Assembly (NCBI GenBank): GCA_903893215.1
Contig: CAITLJ010000032.1
Coordinates: forward strand, 1 to 64,000
DNA length: 64,000 bases
From: an uncultured Ferrovum sp.
Lineage (GTDB): Bacteria; Pseudomonadota; Gammaproteobacteria; Burkholderiales; Ferrovaceae
Direction of reading: 5' to 3'
The notes under the pieces are model-generated. The model made no database searches and was not told where the DNA came from. It was given only the letters and a program-made list of their open reading frames with translations. This document shows, in pieces, positions 17,701-25,665 of this stretch (position 1 is its first letter; each line of letters starts with the position of its first letter). The position numbers and the translations under genes are program-made.

Positions 17701-18332
17701 CGTATTTCGCTGACCGGGTAGATGGTGCGTTGGCTGTCGACGTCGAAGGTGCGGATGGTTTCCACATCTTCATCCATCAGTTCGATCCGGTAAGGCACCA
17801 GGCTGCCGGTGGGAAACAGGTCGATCAGCCCGCCGCGCACGCAATACTCGCCTGGGTGGAATACCTGCTGCACGTGGTTGTAGCCAGCCAGGGTGAACTG
17901 CGCCTTCAGCGCATCGGGCTTAAGACGCTGGCCCTTGCTGATCTCGAAAGTGCGGGCGGCCAGATAGCTGCGCGGCGCCAGGCGGTTGAGGGCGGTGGCA
18001 ACCGGCACGATCAGCGCCTGGCAGCGTGCGGTGGCGATCTGCCATAAGGTGGCGAGGCGCTCCGAGATCAGGTCCTGGTGTGGCGAGAAGTTGTCGTAGG
18101 GCAGCGTTTCCCAATCCGGCAGCACGTGTACCTGCTGGCCCGGCGCAAACCAGGCCAATTCCTCGGCCAGTCGGTGGGCCTGCCAGGCACCTTCGGCCAG
18201 GATCACCAGCGGTCTTTCCTGGCCTTGCAGCAGGCGCGCCAGGATCAGGGCATCCGCGCTGCCATGGACGGAGGCCAAGCGGGTGCGGCTGCCTGGCCTG
18301 AGAGATTTGGGGGGGAGGAGCGGTGCGTTCAT
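14784..18332 (-). CDS. mfd: Transcription-repair coupling factor
   Basis: The product is 1182 aa, normal for Mfd. It removes RNA polymerase stalled at DNA lesions and recruits UvrA. Domains in order: UvrB-like N-terminal module (about 1-350), a Pro/Ala/Ser-rich linker (about 345-375, including SASGPAAGAPGASAAG) that is longer than in E. coli, and the RNA polymerase interaction domain (about 480-560, with DPVVHIEHGVGRYLGL). Then come the RecG-like translocase (Walker A GDVGFGKTE; DEEH box IIDEEHRFG; VLTLTATPIPRTL) and motif VI region LHQLRGRVGRS. The C-terminal TRCF domain closes it. It starts at ATG 18332. It is convergent with the RidA gene and divergent from the response regulator at 18382. 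Confidence 0.97.
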   Translation of the reverse strand: MNAPLLPPKSLRPGSRTRLASVHGSADALILARLLQGQERPLVILAEGAWQAHRLAEELAWFAPGQQVHVLPDWETLPYDNFSPHQDLISERLATLWQIATARCQALIVPVATALNRLAPRSYLAARTFEISKGQRLKPDALKAQFTLAGYNHVQQVFHPGEYCVRGGLIDLFPTGSLVPYRIELMDEDVETIRTFDVDSQRTIYPVSEIRLLPAREFPTDEAGRVGFRERFRDYFEGDPSRVQIYKDVSNGIVPGGIEYFMPLFFEQTETLFDYLPADALCVTHGDAAAAVREFWESASSRHKLLQGDRTRPVMAPRDLFLAEDEFFVQLNRWPRLEMPAPVASASGPAAGAPGASAAGPQSDANLPSSQEDQATRGYFVRSEELPPLEVARGADAPLHRLRAFLASHPGPVLLVAESLGRRETIASLLQEQDLPNAPVTDWADFVARKPTLGLVVAPLGSGFIAPGEGFSILTEGELYASQVRQTRRRDGRGRTNSDSLIKDMSEVRIGDPVVHIEHGVGRYLGLLNIDLGEGDNEFLHLQYADKDILYVPVSQLHLISRYTGGPPESAPLHKLGSGNWDKAKRKAAQQVRDTAAELLDLYARRAARQGFAFPMRDSDYAQFAASFPFEETADQRAAIAAVMDDMRSGRPMDRLVCGDVGFGKTEVAMRAAFLAVNAGKQVAILVPTTLLAEQHFQNFSDRFAEWPVKVAELSRFRSAKEISASLEGLSDGRIDIVIGTHKLIGEGVKFRNLGLVIIDEEHRFGVRQKERLKALRAEVDVLTLTATPIPRTLAMSMEGLRDFSVIATAPQKRLAIKTFVYPQSDGVIREACLRELKRGGQLYFLHNEVDTIENMRETLAKLVPEARIGVAHGQLPERELERVMRDFYHQQYNVLLCSTIIETGIDVPTANTIIMHRADRFGLAQLHQLRGRVGRSHHQAYAYLLTPPTEALSEQARKRLEAIQMMEELGSGFFLAMHDLEIRGAGEVLGDNQSGEIQAIGFGLYAEMLNNAVRAMKKGEKWNAEEPLGVTSEINLHAAALLPLEYCGDVHERLVLYKRLANCDDDRQLDDMREELIDRFGLLPPSAQVLLECHRLRVQARRLGVRKLDANGDSIRLHFDRTTPLDPADLILLLKQHGNWRLDGQDRIRVVMASDDALLRASQAKGVLKELLRAVRQPSEP

Positions 18333-18381
18333 GGGTTGCCCGGATTATACGGCCATCCGCCGGCAGTGCTACGATCACGCA

Positions 18382-18801
18382 ATGGCCCCACTACAGCGCA
18401 TCCTCTACATCGACGATCATCAGGACATCCTGGAAATCGGCAAGCTGGCGCTGGTCAAGCTCGGGCGTTTTCAGGTGGACACCTGTGACACCTCGCAGGC
18501 CGCGCTGGCGCTGGCCACGGCCGCGCCGGACAGCCCGCCCGACCTGATCGTGATGGACTACAGCATGCCGGAGATGGACGGCCGCACCCTGCTCGACCTG
18601 CTGCGTGCGTTGCCCGGCTGGACCGACGTGCTGGCGGTGTTCAGCACCGCCCACGGACCGGAAGACCAGCACGGGCGCCTGCAGGGGCCGGGCATCATCG
18701 GTCAGGTGCGCAAGCCGTTTGACCCCCTGCAGCTGGCGCAGCGCCTGCGTGACCTGTGGCAGGCGCATCACGACGGGGTGGCGGGTACGCCCGCCGCATA
18801 A
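18382..18801 (+). CDS. Single-domain response regulator (CheY-like receiver)
   Basis: The product is 139 aa and is a receiver domain with no output domain. Asp11-Asp12, phosphoacceptor Asp59 in IVMDYSMPEMDG and the Lys of VRKPFD are present. The region that would carry the conserved Thr/Ser reads VFSTAHGPEDQHG, a slightly longer loop than in CheY. Such proteins act by binding a partner or by shuttling phosphate to an HPt. An HPt gene and a receiver-cyclase gene lie just beyond, convergent with this one (51-base gap), so membership in one phosphorelay is a fair inference. It starts at ATG 18382, divergent from mfd. Confidence 0.9.
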   Translation: MAPLQRILYIDDHQDILEIGKLALVKLGRFQVDTCDTSQAALALATAAPDSPPDLIVMDYSMPEMDGRTLLDLLRALPGWTDVLAVFSTAHGPEDQHGRLQGPGIIGQVRKPFDPLQLAQRLRDLWQAHHDGVAGTPAA

Positions 18802-18852
18802 GCGGGCCCGCCGGGTCCGCGTGATCGCGGCGCAGATGGCGCAGCGTGCGCT

Positions 18853-20004
18853 TCAACTCTCCGAGAACACCCGCGCGATGCGGTAGGCATCGATCGGTTT
18901 CGATTTTCCCTTCAGCAGGATGGGCTCGATCGGTTCTGGCTGGTAGTACGCGTCCAGGCCATCGGTCTGTTCCAGCACATTGCGGGAGATCAGGATCTCG
19001 CCGGCCTTGGCCAGCTGCATCAGCCGCGCTGCCACATTCACGGCGTCGCCGATCATGGTGTAGGTCATGTACGTGCGCGAGCCCACGTTGCCGACCACCA
19101 CATTGCCGCCGCAAATGCCGATTCCCAGACCCACTTCGATGCCGTCCTCGCTGCGCCAGCGTTCCGCGATGTCGAGGAACTGGCTCTGCATGGTGCACGC
19201 CGCCAGAATGGCGCGGGTGGCCGAGTCCTCGCGTGCGATCGGCACGTTGAAGCCGATCAGCAGGCTGTCGCCGGCCATGTTGAATACCGTGCCTTCGTAG
19301 GCGTAGGTGACTTCCGTGAGCGTGGTGAAAAACTCGTTGAGCAGCGCGACCACACGATCGGCTTCCAGTGTTTCCGACATGCGCGTGAAACCGCGCAGGT
19401 CGGCAAACAGGGCGATCGCGTCGGTACGTACGTGTCGGGAGAGCAGGCTTTCCGGCGAGTTGCCGGCGGCCAGCACTTCGGACAACACCTCCGGTGCGAT
19501 ATAGCGCTCGAAGGTACGCTGCATCTGGCGGCGTTGCTCCACTTCGCGCTGCAGGCGCTCGTATTCCAGCGCACGGCGCATTTCCGACAGCCGGGCCAGT
19601 GTGCGCACCCGTGCCACCAGTTCTTCGGGATGCACCGGCTTGGACAGGAAGTCGTCCGCGCCGGCCTCGATCCCGCGCACGCGGTCTTCGCGCCGGCTGA
19701 GCGCGGTGACCAGCACCACCGGGATGTCGAGCGTGGCCGGGTCGGCTTTCAGGCGGCGGCAGACCTCCAGCCCATCGATGCCGGGCAGGATGATGTCGAG
19801 CAGCACCACGGAGGGACGCAGCACCGGCACCGACACCAAAGCCTGCTCCCCGTTATCGATCAGGCGCACCACAAACCCGGCACGTTCCAGATACAAGCGG
19901 ATCAGCGCAGCGGTATCCGTGTGATCGTCCACCACCAGCACCTCGGAGGCGTCGGTGATGCGGGGATCGATCGCTGGGCGGATCGCCGGCTGCGGGGCAT
20001 TCAT
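18853..20004 (-). CDS. Response regulator with class III nucleotide cyclase domain
   Basis: The product is 383 aa. The receiver (about 20-140) has Asp26-Asp27, phosphoacceptor Asp70 in VLLDIILPG and a Lys in LSKPVHPEE. A helical linker (about 145-185, RRALEYERLQREVEQRRQMQ, coiled-coil-like) leads to a class III adenylate/guanylate cyclase domain (about 195-375). Metal ligands are visible as ALFADLRGFT and MAGDSLL, and the transition-state Asn/Arg as NVAARL. The usual substrate-site Lys (DKxxGD pattern) is replaced: VFNMAGD has Asn. The usual Asp before YT is Thr (MTYTMIGD). ATP or GTP specificity therefore cannot be read from standard rules. The start overlaps the HPt stop as TGATG, so the two are co-translated. 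Confidence 0.92.
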   Translation of the reverse strand: MNAPQPAIRPAIDPRITDASEVLVVDDHTDTAALIRLYLERAGFVVRLIDNGEQALVSVPVLRPSVVLLDIILPGIDGLEVCRRLKADPATLDIPVVLVTALSRREDRVRGIEAGADDFLSKPVHPEELVARVRTLARLSEMRRALEYERLQREVEQRRQMQRTFERYIAPEVLSEVLAAGNSPESLLSRHVRTDAIALFADLRGFTRMSETLEADRVVALLNEFFTTLTEVTYAYEGTVFNMAGDSLLIGFNVPIAREDSATRAILAACTMQSQFLDIAERWRSEDGIEVGLGIGICGGNVVVGNVGSRTYMTYTMIGDAVNVAARLMQLAKAGEILISRNVLEQTDGLDAYYQPEPIEPILLKGKSKPIDAYRIARVFSES

Positions 20005-20309
20005 CAGGTGATGTAGACCACTTCGACGCACGCCAGAAAATGTTGCAGGTCGCGGATGCAGGTGTCCAGCCCGGCCAGCGACTGCAGCCGCGCCAATTCT
20101 TCCAGTTGTGCGCCCGCCGCGGTGATCTGCATGAAACCGTAGCCGCCGCCCACCCCCTTAAGGTTGTGGCCGATCCTGCCGATGGCAGCCATGTCGCCAT
20201 CAGCCAGAGCCTGCATCAGTGCCTGCACGTCGTGCTGGCGATTGTGCAGAAAGGTGGGCAGCAGCGGCTGCAGTTCTTCAGGAACCTCGACGACGATGTT
20301 GGCGGACAT
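20004..20309 (-). CDS. HPt-domain phosphotransfer protein
   Basis: The product is 101 aa, almost entirely a histidine-phosphotransfer four-helix bundle. The phosphoacceptor is His48 in IGRIGHNLKGVGGGYGF, the standard HxxKG motif followed by a Gly-rich turn. It would carry phosphate between a hybrid kinase encoded elsewhere and a receiver, most simply the receiver-cyclase encoded immediately downstream, whose ATG overlaps this stop. ATG 20309 is chosen; an upstream TTG at 20339 would add 10 residues without a better ribosome site. No cognate kinase is in the window. Confidence 0.9.
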   Translation of the reverse strand: MSANIVVEVPEELQPLLPTFLHNRQHDVQALMQALADGDMAAIGRIGHNLKGVGGGYGFMQITAAGAQLEELARLQSLAGLDTCIRDLQHFLACVEVVYIT

Positions 20310-20373
20310 GACGGCTGACTGGACGTGCGAAACGCTCAAGTTAAGCGCAAACGCCGCACACGTACAGGGTTAA

Positions 20374-21897
20374 TCAGGCCACAACCACCGGAATTCCTGC
20401 AATCTTCGCCTTCCATTCGGCCGGACCGCTCTGGTGCACCGACGTGCCCTGCGCATCGACGGCAACCGTGACCGGCATGTTTTCCACATCGAATTCGTAG
20501 ATCGCTTCCATGCCAAGATCGGCAAAGGCCACCACGCGTGACGACTTGATCGCCTTCGATACCAGATAGGCTGCGCCGCCAACGGCCATCAGATACACGC
20601 TGCGATGGTCGCGGATCGCCTCGATGGCGGCCGGTCCCCGCTCGGCCTTGCCGACCATGCCGAGCAGCCCGGTTTTTTCCAGCATCATGCGGGTGAACTT
20701 GTCCATACGGGTGGCGGTGGTGGGGCCGGCCGGGCCAACTACCTCGTCGCGCACCGGGTCAACCGGCCCCACGTAGTAGATGAAGCGCCCGTTGAAATCG
20801 ACGCCTTCCGGCAGGCTCTCGCCCTTGGCGAACAGGTCGGCGATCCGCTTGTGTGCCGCGTCACGCCCGGTGAGCAGCTTGCCGCTGAGCAGCAGGGTTT
20901 CGCCCGGCTTCCAGGTGGTCACGTCGGCCGCCGTCACGGTATCCAGGTTGACCTTGCGCGCCTCGGCACTGGGGGCCCAGGTCACGTCCGGCCAGTCGCT
21001 CAGCGCTGGCGGTTCGATGATGGCCGCGCCCGACCCGTCCAGCGTGAAGTGGGCGTGGCGGGTGGCGGCACAATTGGGGATCATTGCCACTGGCAGCGAG
21101 GCGGCGTGGGTGGGGTAATCCATGATTTTCACGTCGAGTACCGTGGTGAGACCGCCCAGACCCTGGGCGCCAATACCCAACGCGTTCACCTTTTCGTGTA
21201 GTTCCAGGCGCAGCTCTTCAATGCGATTGGCTGGGCCACGTGCCTTCAGTTCATGCAGGTCGATCGGTTCCATCAGTGATTCCTTGGCCATCAGCATCGC
21301 TTTCTCGGCCGTGCCGCCAATGCCGATGCCCAGCATGCCGGGCGGACACCAGCCGGCCCCCATGGTCGGCACGGTTTTCAGCACCCAGTCGACCAGCGAA
21401 TCGGAAGGATTGAGCATGACGAACTTGCTCTTGTTTTCCGAGCCTCCCCCCTTGGCGGCGAGTGATACTTCCACCGTGTCGCCCGGCACCAGTTCCACAT
21501 GCACCACGGCAGGCGTGTTGTCACGGGTATTGGCACGGCGCCCGGCCGGATCGCTGACGATCGACGCACGCAGGGTGTTGTCCGGGTGCAGGTAGGCGCG
21601 CCGCACCCCTTCGTTGACCATGTCCTGCAATGACAGGGTGGCTTCCCAGCGCACATTCATGCCGACTTTCAGGAACACCACCACGATGCCGGTATCCTGG
21701 CAGATCGGCCGCTTGCCTTCTGCGCACATGCGCGAATTGGTCAGGATCTGGGCAATCGCGTCGCGCGCAGCCGGCGAGGTTTCCTTTTCATAGGCGGCAC
21801 CGAGGGCGCGCAGGTAGTCGGCCGGATGATAATAGGAGATGTACTGCAGGGCGTTGGCCACGCTGTCAATCAGGTCGGCTTGCTTGATCACGCTCAC
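20374..21897 (-). CDS. fumA: Class I fumarate hydratase (Fe-S, FumA/FumB type)
   Basis: The product is 507 aa, a single-chain class I fumarase that interconverts fumarate and malate in the TCA cycle with a [4Fe-4S] cluster. Candidate cluster cysteines are in GKRPICQDTGI, MGAGWCPPGMLGIGIGG and MIPNCAATRH. The C-terminal beta half includes YYVGPVDPVRDEVVGPAGPTTATRMD, a conserved segment of the swivelling domain. Class I enzymes are oxygen-sensitive; a class II FumC may exist elsewhere. It starts at ATG 21897 and is divergent from acs, with a perfect TATAAT facing each way between them. Confidence 0.95.
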   Translation of the reverse strand: MSVIKQADLIDSVANALQYISYYHPADYLRALGAAYEKETSPAARDAIAQILTNSRMCAEGKRPICQDTGIVVVFLKVGMNVRWEATLSLQDMVNEGVRRAYLHPDNTLRASIVSDPAGRRANTRDNTPAVVHVELVPGDTVEVSLAAKGGGSENKSKFVMLNPSDSLVDWVLKTVPTMGAGWCPPGMLGIGIGGTAEKAMLMAKESLMEPIDLHELKARGPANRIEELRLELHEKVNALGIGAQGLGGLTTVLDVKIMDYPTHAASLPVAMIPNCAATRHAHFTLDGSGAAIIEPPALSDWPDVTWAPSAEARKVNLDTVTAADVTTWKPGETLLLSGKLLTGRDAAHKRIADLFAKGESLPEGVDFNGRFIYYVGPVDPVRDEVVGPAGPTTATRMDKFTRMMLEKTGLLGMVGKAERGPAAIEAIRDHRSVYLMAVGGAAYLVSKAIKSSRVVAFADLGMEAIYEFDVENMPVTVAVDAQGTSVHQSGPAEWKAKIAGIPVVVA

Positions 21898-21933
21898 GGT
21901 TCGGATTCCTGACTGTAGTTCGAAGTGGCTGCA

Positions 21934-21939
21934 TTATAC
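21934..21939 (-). promoter_or_regulatory. Candidate -10 box for the fumarase gene
   Basis: ATTATA on the plus strand reads TATAAT on the minus strand, 37 bases before the fumarase ATG. No good -35 box sits 16-18 bases away, so an activator or an extended recognition element may be needed. Confidence 0.45.
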
Positions 21940-22005
21940 GGTGCACCCGTGCGGCGCTGCGGCGAACGCGCAGCCGGGGCGTACCCAAACCGGGTATATC
22001 CCCCG

Positions 22006-22011
22006 TATAAT
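22006..22011 (+). promoter_or_regulatory. Candidate -10 box for acs
   Basis: A perfect TATAAT lies about 110 bases before the acs ATG. The -35 region (around 21983-21988) is not close to consensus, which suits an activated promoter. Downstream, CTTAT...ATAAG (22030-22046) forms an A+T-rich 5-bp dyad in the leader, a possible regulator site. Confidence 0.45.
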
Positions 22012-22120
22012 CGGTGCAGAACTAGAAAAGCTTATGATTATTATAAGAAATTAAAACGGACGTTTACATCGGCACGTGTATCCGTGTCATTTCCGACAGC
22101 AGGAAGGAGAGCATCACTTC

Positions 22121-24082
22121 ATGAGTATTGAATCGGGTCTCAACGAAAACCGCCTTTTCCCCCCCAGCGCCGAATTTGTCGGGCGCGCCCATGTCGACAG
22201 CTTTGCGGCCTACGAGGCTCTCTGCGCGGAAGCGGAAGCGGATTACGGTGGTTTCTGGGCAAAGCAGGCACGCAAGCACATCGACTGGCACAAGCCGTTC
22301 ACCAAATCGCTTGACGAAAGCCGCGCCCCGTTCAATACCTGGTTTGAAGATGGTGAGCTGAACGTTTCGTATAACTGCCTGGACCGTCATCTGGCCACCA
22401 AAGGCGACAAGGTGGCGGTGATCTTTGAGGCTGACGGCGGCGAAGTCACCCGCGTCACCTACCGTGACCTCTACGGCCGCGTGTGCCGGTTTGCCAATGC
22501 GCTGAAGGCCAAGGGCGTGCAGAAGGGCGACCGGGTGGTCATTTACCTGCCGATGAGCGTGGAGGCCATCGTGGCAATGCAGGCCTGCGCCCGCATTGGT
22601 GCCATCCATTCGGTGGTGTTTGGCGGGTTTTCGTCGAAGAGCCTGAACGAGCGCATCGTCGACGCAGGTGCCGTGCTGGTGATCACTTCGGATGGCCAGT
22701 TCCGTGGTGGCAAGGCCATCCCGCTCAAGCCCGCCGTGGACGAGGCGCTAGGCATGGGGGGCGTGGAAACGGTGAAGGGCGTGGTGGTGGTCAGGCGTAC
22801 CGGTGCCCCTACCGCTTTCGACGCGGCGCGCGACATCTGGTGGAGCGATTTTGAAGCCGGCCAGGCCGATACCTGCGTTCCGGAATTCGTGGGTGCCGAG
22901 CACCCGCTGTTCATCCTGTACACCAGCGGTTCTACCGGCAAGCCGAAGGGCGTGCAGCACTCCAGCGGTGGTTACCTGCTGGGTGCGCTGGCCAGCCTGG
23001 ATTGGGTGTTCGACCTGAAGGACAGCGATGTGTTCTGGTGCACGGCCGACGTGGGTTGGATCACCGGTCACTCGTATGTGGCTTACGGTCCGCTGGCAGC
23101 TGGTGGTACCCAGGTGGTATTTGAGGGCGTACCTACCTATCCGGACGCCGGCCGCTTCTGGCGCATGATCCAGGACCACAAGGTCACCATTTTCTACACC
23201 GCCCCCACCGCGATCCGTTCACTGATCAAGGCAGGCGGCGACCTGCCCAGGCAGTACGACCTGTCCAGCCTGCGCCTGCTCGGTTCGGTGGGTGAGCCGA
23301 TCAACCCCGAAGCGTGGATTTGGTACTTCAACGTGGTGGGCGGCGGTCGTTGCCCGATCGTGGATACCTGGTGGCAGACCGAAACCGGCAGTCACATGAT
23401 CGCGCCGCTGCCCGGCGCCGTGTCGCTCAAGCCGGGTTCCTGCACCTTTCCGCTGCCCGGCATCATGGCAGCCATCGTCGACGAGATGGGTGATGATGTG
23501 GAAAAGGGCAAGGGCGGCTTCCTGGTGATCAAGCGACCGTTCCCGTCGCAGGTGCGCACGCTGTGGAACGACCCCGAACGTTTCAAGACCGCCTATTTCC
23601 CGTCCGAGCTGAAGGGCTATTATCTGGCCGGCGATTCGGCCAACCGCGACCTGGACGGCTATTTCTGGATCATGGGGCGGGTGGACGACGTGCTGAACGT
23701 GTCCGGTCACCGCCTGGGCACCATGGAAATCGAGTCTGCGCTGGTGGCCAACCCGCTGGTGGCCGAGGCCGCCGTGGTTGGCAAGCCTCATGACATCAAG
23801 GGTGAGGCGGTGGTTGCCTTCGTGGTGCTGAAGGGCGATCGCGTCGCGGGCGATGCTGCCAAGACCATCGCCGCACAACTGCGTGACTGGGTGGGACAGC
23901 AGATCGGCCCGATCGCCAAACCGGACGAGATCCGTTTTGGTGACAACCTGCCCAAGACGCGCTCCGGCAAGATCATGCGCCGTCTGCTGCGTTCGCTGGC
24001 CAAGGGCGAGGAAATCACCCAGGACACGTCCACGCTGGAAAACCCGGCCATCCTCGATCAACTGAAGGAAGCGGTGAAGTAA
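22121..24082 (+). CDS. acs: Acetyl-CoA synthetase (AMP-forming)
   Basis: The product is 653 aa. It activates acetate with ATP and CoA through acetyl-AMP. The P-loop-like [14 protein letters not shown], the aryl/acyl pocket region [14 protein letters not shown] and the hinge segment [20 protein letters not shown] are present. The catalytic and acetylation-regulated Lys617 lies in [12 protein letters not shown] near the C-terminus. The N-terminal ACAS_N segment (about 30-90) is present. GGAAGGAGA precedes ATG 22121. It is divergent from fumarase, so acetate activation and a TCA-cycle step share a control region. In many proteobacteria Lys acetylation by Pat inactivates this enzyme; the target motif is intact. 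Confidence 0.97.
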   Translation: MSIESGLNENRLFPPSAEFVGRAHVDSFAAYEALCAEAEADYGGFWAKQARKHIDWHKPFTKSLDESRAPFNTWFEDGELNVSYNCLDRHLATKGDKVAVIFEADGGEVTRVTYRDLYGRVCRFANALKAKGVQKGDRVVIYLPMSVEAIVAMQACARIGAIHSVVFGGFSSKSLNERIVDAGAVLVITSDGQFRGGKAIPLKPAVDEALGMGGVETVKGVVVVRRTGAPTAFDAARDIWWSDFEAGQADTCVPEFVGAEHPLFILYTSGSTGKPKGVQHSSGGYLLGALASLDWVFDLKDSDVFWCTADVGWITGHSYVAYGPLAAGGTQVVFEGVPTYPDAGRFWRMIQDHKVTIFYTAPTAIRSLIKAGGDLPRQYDLSSLRLLGSVGEPINPEAWIWYFNVVGGGRCPIVDTWWQTETGSHMIAPLPGAVSLKPGSCTFPLPGIMAAIVDEMGDDVEKGKGGFLVIKRPFPSQVRTLWNDPERFKTAYFPSELKGYYLAGDSANRDLDGYFWIMGRVDDVLNVSGHRLGTMEIESALVANPLVAEAAVVGKPHDIKGEAVVAFVVLKGDRVAGDAAKTIAAQLRDWVGQQIGPIAKPDEIRFGDNLPKTRSGKIMRRLLRSLAKGEEITQDTSTLENPAILDQLKEAVK

Positions 24083-24083
24083 G

Positions 24084-24137
24084 GTCTGCCCGGCCGGGAT
24101 ACCTCCGCCAACGCGGCGTTGTCCCGGCCGGCCAGAC
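24084..24137. terminator. Long inverted repeat after acs
   Basis: The 16-base arms 24084-24099 and 24122-24137 pair with one mismatch (core CCGGCCGGGA with TCCCGGCCGG) around a 22-base loop. It begins directly after the acs stop codon. No T-run follows, so it may be a Rho-assisted terminator or a message-stabilising stem and not a classical intrinsic terminator. Confidence 0.55.
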
Positions 24138-24159
24138 TGCCTGTCGCCCGCCGGCCCAT

Positions 24160-25236
24160 TTGAAACTCCTCGAACGCTACATTGCCCGCGAAGTGCTGCA
24201 GGGGTTCGGCCTGGTGTTCGCAGGGCTGATCCTGCTGTTCTCCTTTTTTGACCTGATCCACGAGCTGAATGATCTGGGGCGCGGTCATTACACACTCGGG
24301 CGCATGTTCGTTTACGTGCTGCTGGCGATGCCGGCCCATGCGTACGATCTGTTTCCGATTTCGGCGCTGATTGGCACCCTGTACGGGCTGTCCAACCTCT
24401 CGGTCCATTCCGAGATCACCGTGATGCGCGCGTCCGGCATGTCGCGGATTGATCTGGGCATGGCGCTCGCCAAGGTAGGGTCGGTGCTGGTGCTGCTCAG
24501 TTTTCTGGTGGGCGAGGTGGTGATGCCCTTGTCGGAAGGGGCCGCCCAACAATGGCGCCTGTCGGCGCTGAATTCTCTGGTGGCTACCCAGTTCCGTTCC
24601 GGGCTGTGGGTCAAGGACGAGCAAAGCTTCGTCAATATTCAGGAAATCCTGCCGGACAATACCCTGCGCGGCATCCGCATCTACAACTTTGCCAGCCAGA
24701 ATCGGCTGCAGTCGATCCGCTCGGCCGATCGTGGCGAATACGCCGGACCGGACGAATGGAACCTGGAAGGGGTGTCGGAAACCCGCTTCGAGGGCGAGGG
24801 CGCCAGTCAGCACACCTCGACTGACCAGCGCTGGCATTCGGTGCTCACCCCGCAAATCCTCTCGGTCCTGCTGGTCGAACCCGAGCAAATGTCACTGTGG
24901 AGCCTGTTCACTTACGTGCAGCATCTGCGCGAAAACCGCCAGCGTACCACCCGGTTCGAGATTGCCCAGTGGACCAAGGCACTCTATCCGATGAGCATCA
25001 TGGTGATGATGTGGCTGGCCATGCCCTTTGGCCTGCATCGCCAGCGTACTGGCGGTCTCGGTCGGCAGATCATGCTGGGCATCGGTCTGGGACTGGGCTT
25101 TTACCTCACTGCAAGGCTGTTCTCGTACACTGGTGAACTTTACAATTGGCGCCCGATTGCCAGTACTCTGGCCCCCAACCTGCTGTTCATGGCGGTGGCG
25201 TGGGGTGTCACGCGCTGGATGGACCGGCGCGCCTGA
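24160..25236 (+). CDS. lptG: LPS export ABC transporter permease LptG
   Basis: The product is 358 aa with three membrane helices at each end (about 15-40, 60-85, 100-120; 275-300, 305-325, 335-355) around a periplasmic beta-jellyroll domain. This is the YjgP/YjgQ architecture. It extracts lipopolysaccharide from the inner membrane with LptB, LptF and LptC. RASGMSRIDLG is the cytoplasmic coupling-helix region that touches LptB. The N-terminus LLERYIAREVLQGFGLVF is LptG-like. The start is TTG 24160. lptF normally lies directly upstream but acs is there instead, so lptF must be elsewhere. The MarR-like gene follows after 15 bases. Confidence 0.92.
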   Translation: MKLLERYIAREVLQGFGLVFAGLILLFSFFDLIHELNDLGRGHYTLGRMFVYVLLAMPAHAYDLFPISALIGTLYGLSNLSVHSEITVMRASGMSRIDLGMALAKVGSVLVLLSFLVGEVVMPLSEGAAQQWRLSALNSLVATQFRSGLWVKDEQSFVNIQEILPDNTLRGIRIYNFASQNRLQSIRSADRGEYAGPDEWNLEGVSETRFEGEGASQHTSTDQRWHSVLTPQILSVLLVEPEQMSLWSLFTYVQHLRENRQRTTRFEIAQWTKALYPMSIMVMMWLAMPFGLHRQRTGGLGRQIMLGIGLGLGFYLTARLFSYTGELYNWRPIASTLAPNLLFMAVAWGVTRWMDRRA

Positions 25237-25251
25237 GCGGGTGTCCTGCCG

Positions 25252-25665
25252 ATGAGTGCGTTACCCCCTGATCCACGCCGCTCCCCCGCCAACGGTGTCG
25301 ACCCCGGTGGCGAGGCGCGCCGCATGTTGCTGATGTTGCGCGCCATTGATCAGGCGTGGGTGTCTGCCTTCAGCGAGAGTGGTCTGCACGACCTGTACTT
25401 CTCCCGTCTGTTCACCGAACTCTGGCTGCGTGGCAGCGGTGCGATCAGCAAGACCGAGGCGTACGATCTGGTCAAGGAGGTGAGCTTGCAGACCGCGATC
25501 AAGTATGTTCGGCGTGCCGTGGCAGAGGGGTACCTGGAGGAGCTCGATCATCCGGAAGACCGACGCTCGCGCCTGTTGCGCATGACGCCGCGGCTGCTCG
25601 ACCGCATGGACCGCATGATCGCCGCCTTGCAGGCGGCGGTCGCGGCTCTCGATGCCGGTCGTTAA
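25252..25665 (+). CDS. MarR-like winged-helix transcriptional regulator
   Basis: The product is 137 aa. A helical dimerisation part (about 22-60) is followed by a winged helix in which AYDLVKEVSLQTAIKYVRRAVAEGYLEEL is the recognition region. DHPEDRRSRLLRMTPRLLDRM is the typical MarR wing, with the conserved Asp-Arg-Arg. It lacks the long N-terminal helices of classic MarR proteins, so ligand sensing may differ. Its 3' end overlaps the convergent SDR gene by 4 bases. It may control lptG or the SDR/desaturase pair; no operator was identified. Confidence 0.8.
   Translation: MSALPPDPRRSPANGVDPGGEARRMLLMLRAIDQAWVSAFSESGLHDLYFSRLFTELWLRGSGAISKTEAYDLVKEVSLQTAIKYVRRAVAEGYLEELDHPEDRRSRLLRMTPRLLDRMDRMIAALQAAVAALDAGR

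Noticed and set aside
15549-18047. A very long open frame (over 800 codons) on the strand opposite mfd
   Set aside because: It is the shadow of a GC-rich gene. mfd is full length with all motifs and the opposite frame shows no domain. The same applies to long antisense frames opposite the NodT/RND genes (12256-14085), ilvI (30314-32179), the DUF885 gene (41856-43859) and the helicase (57898-59436).
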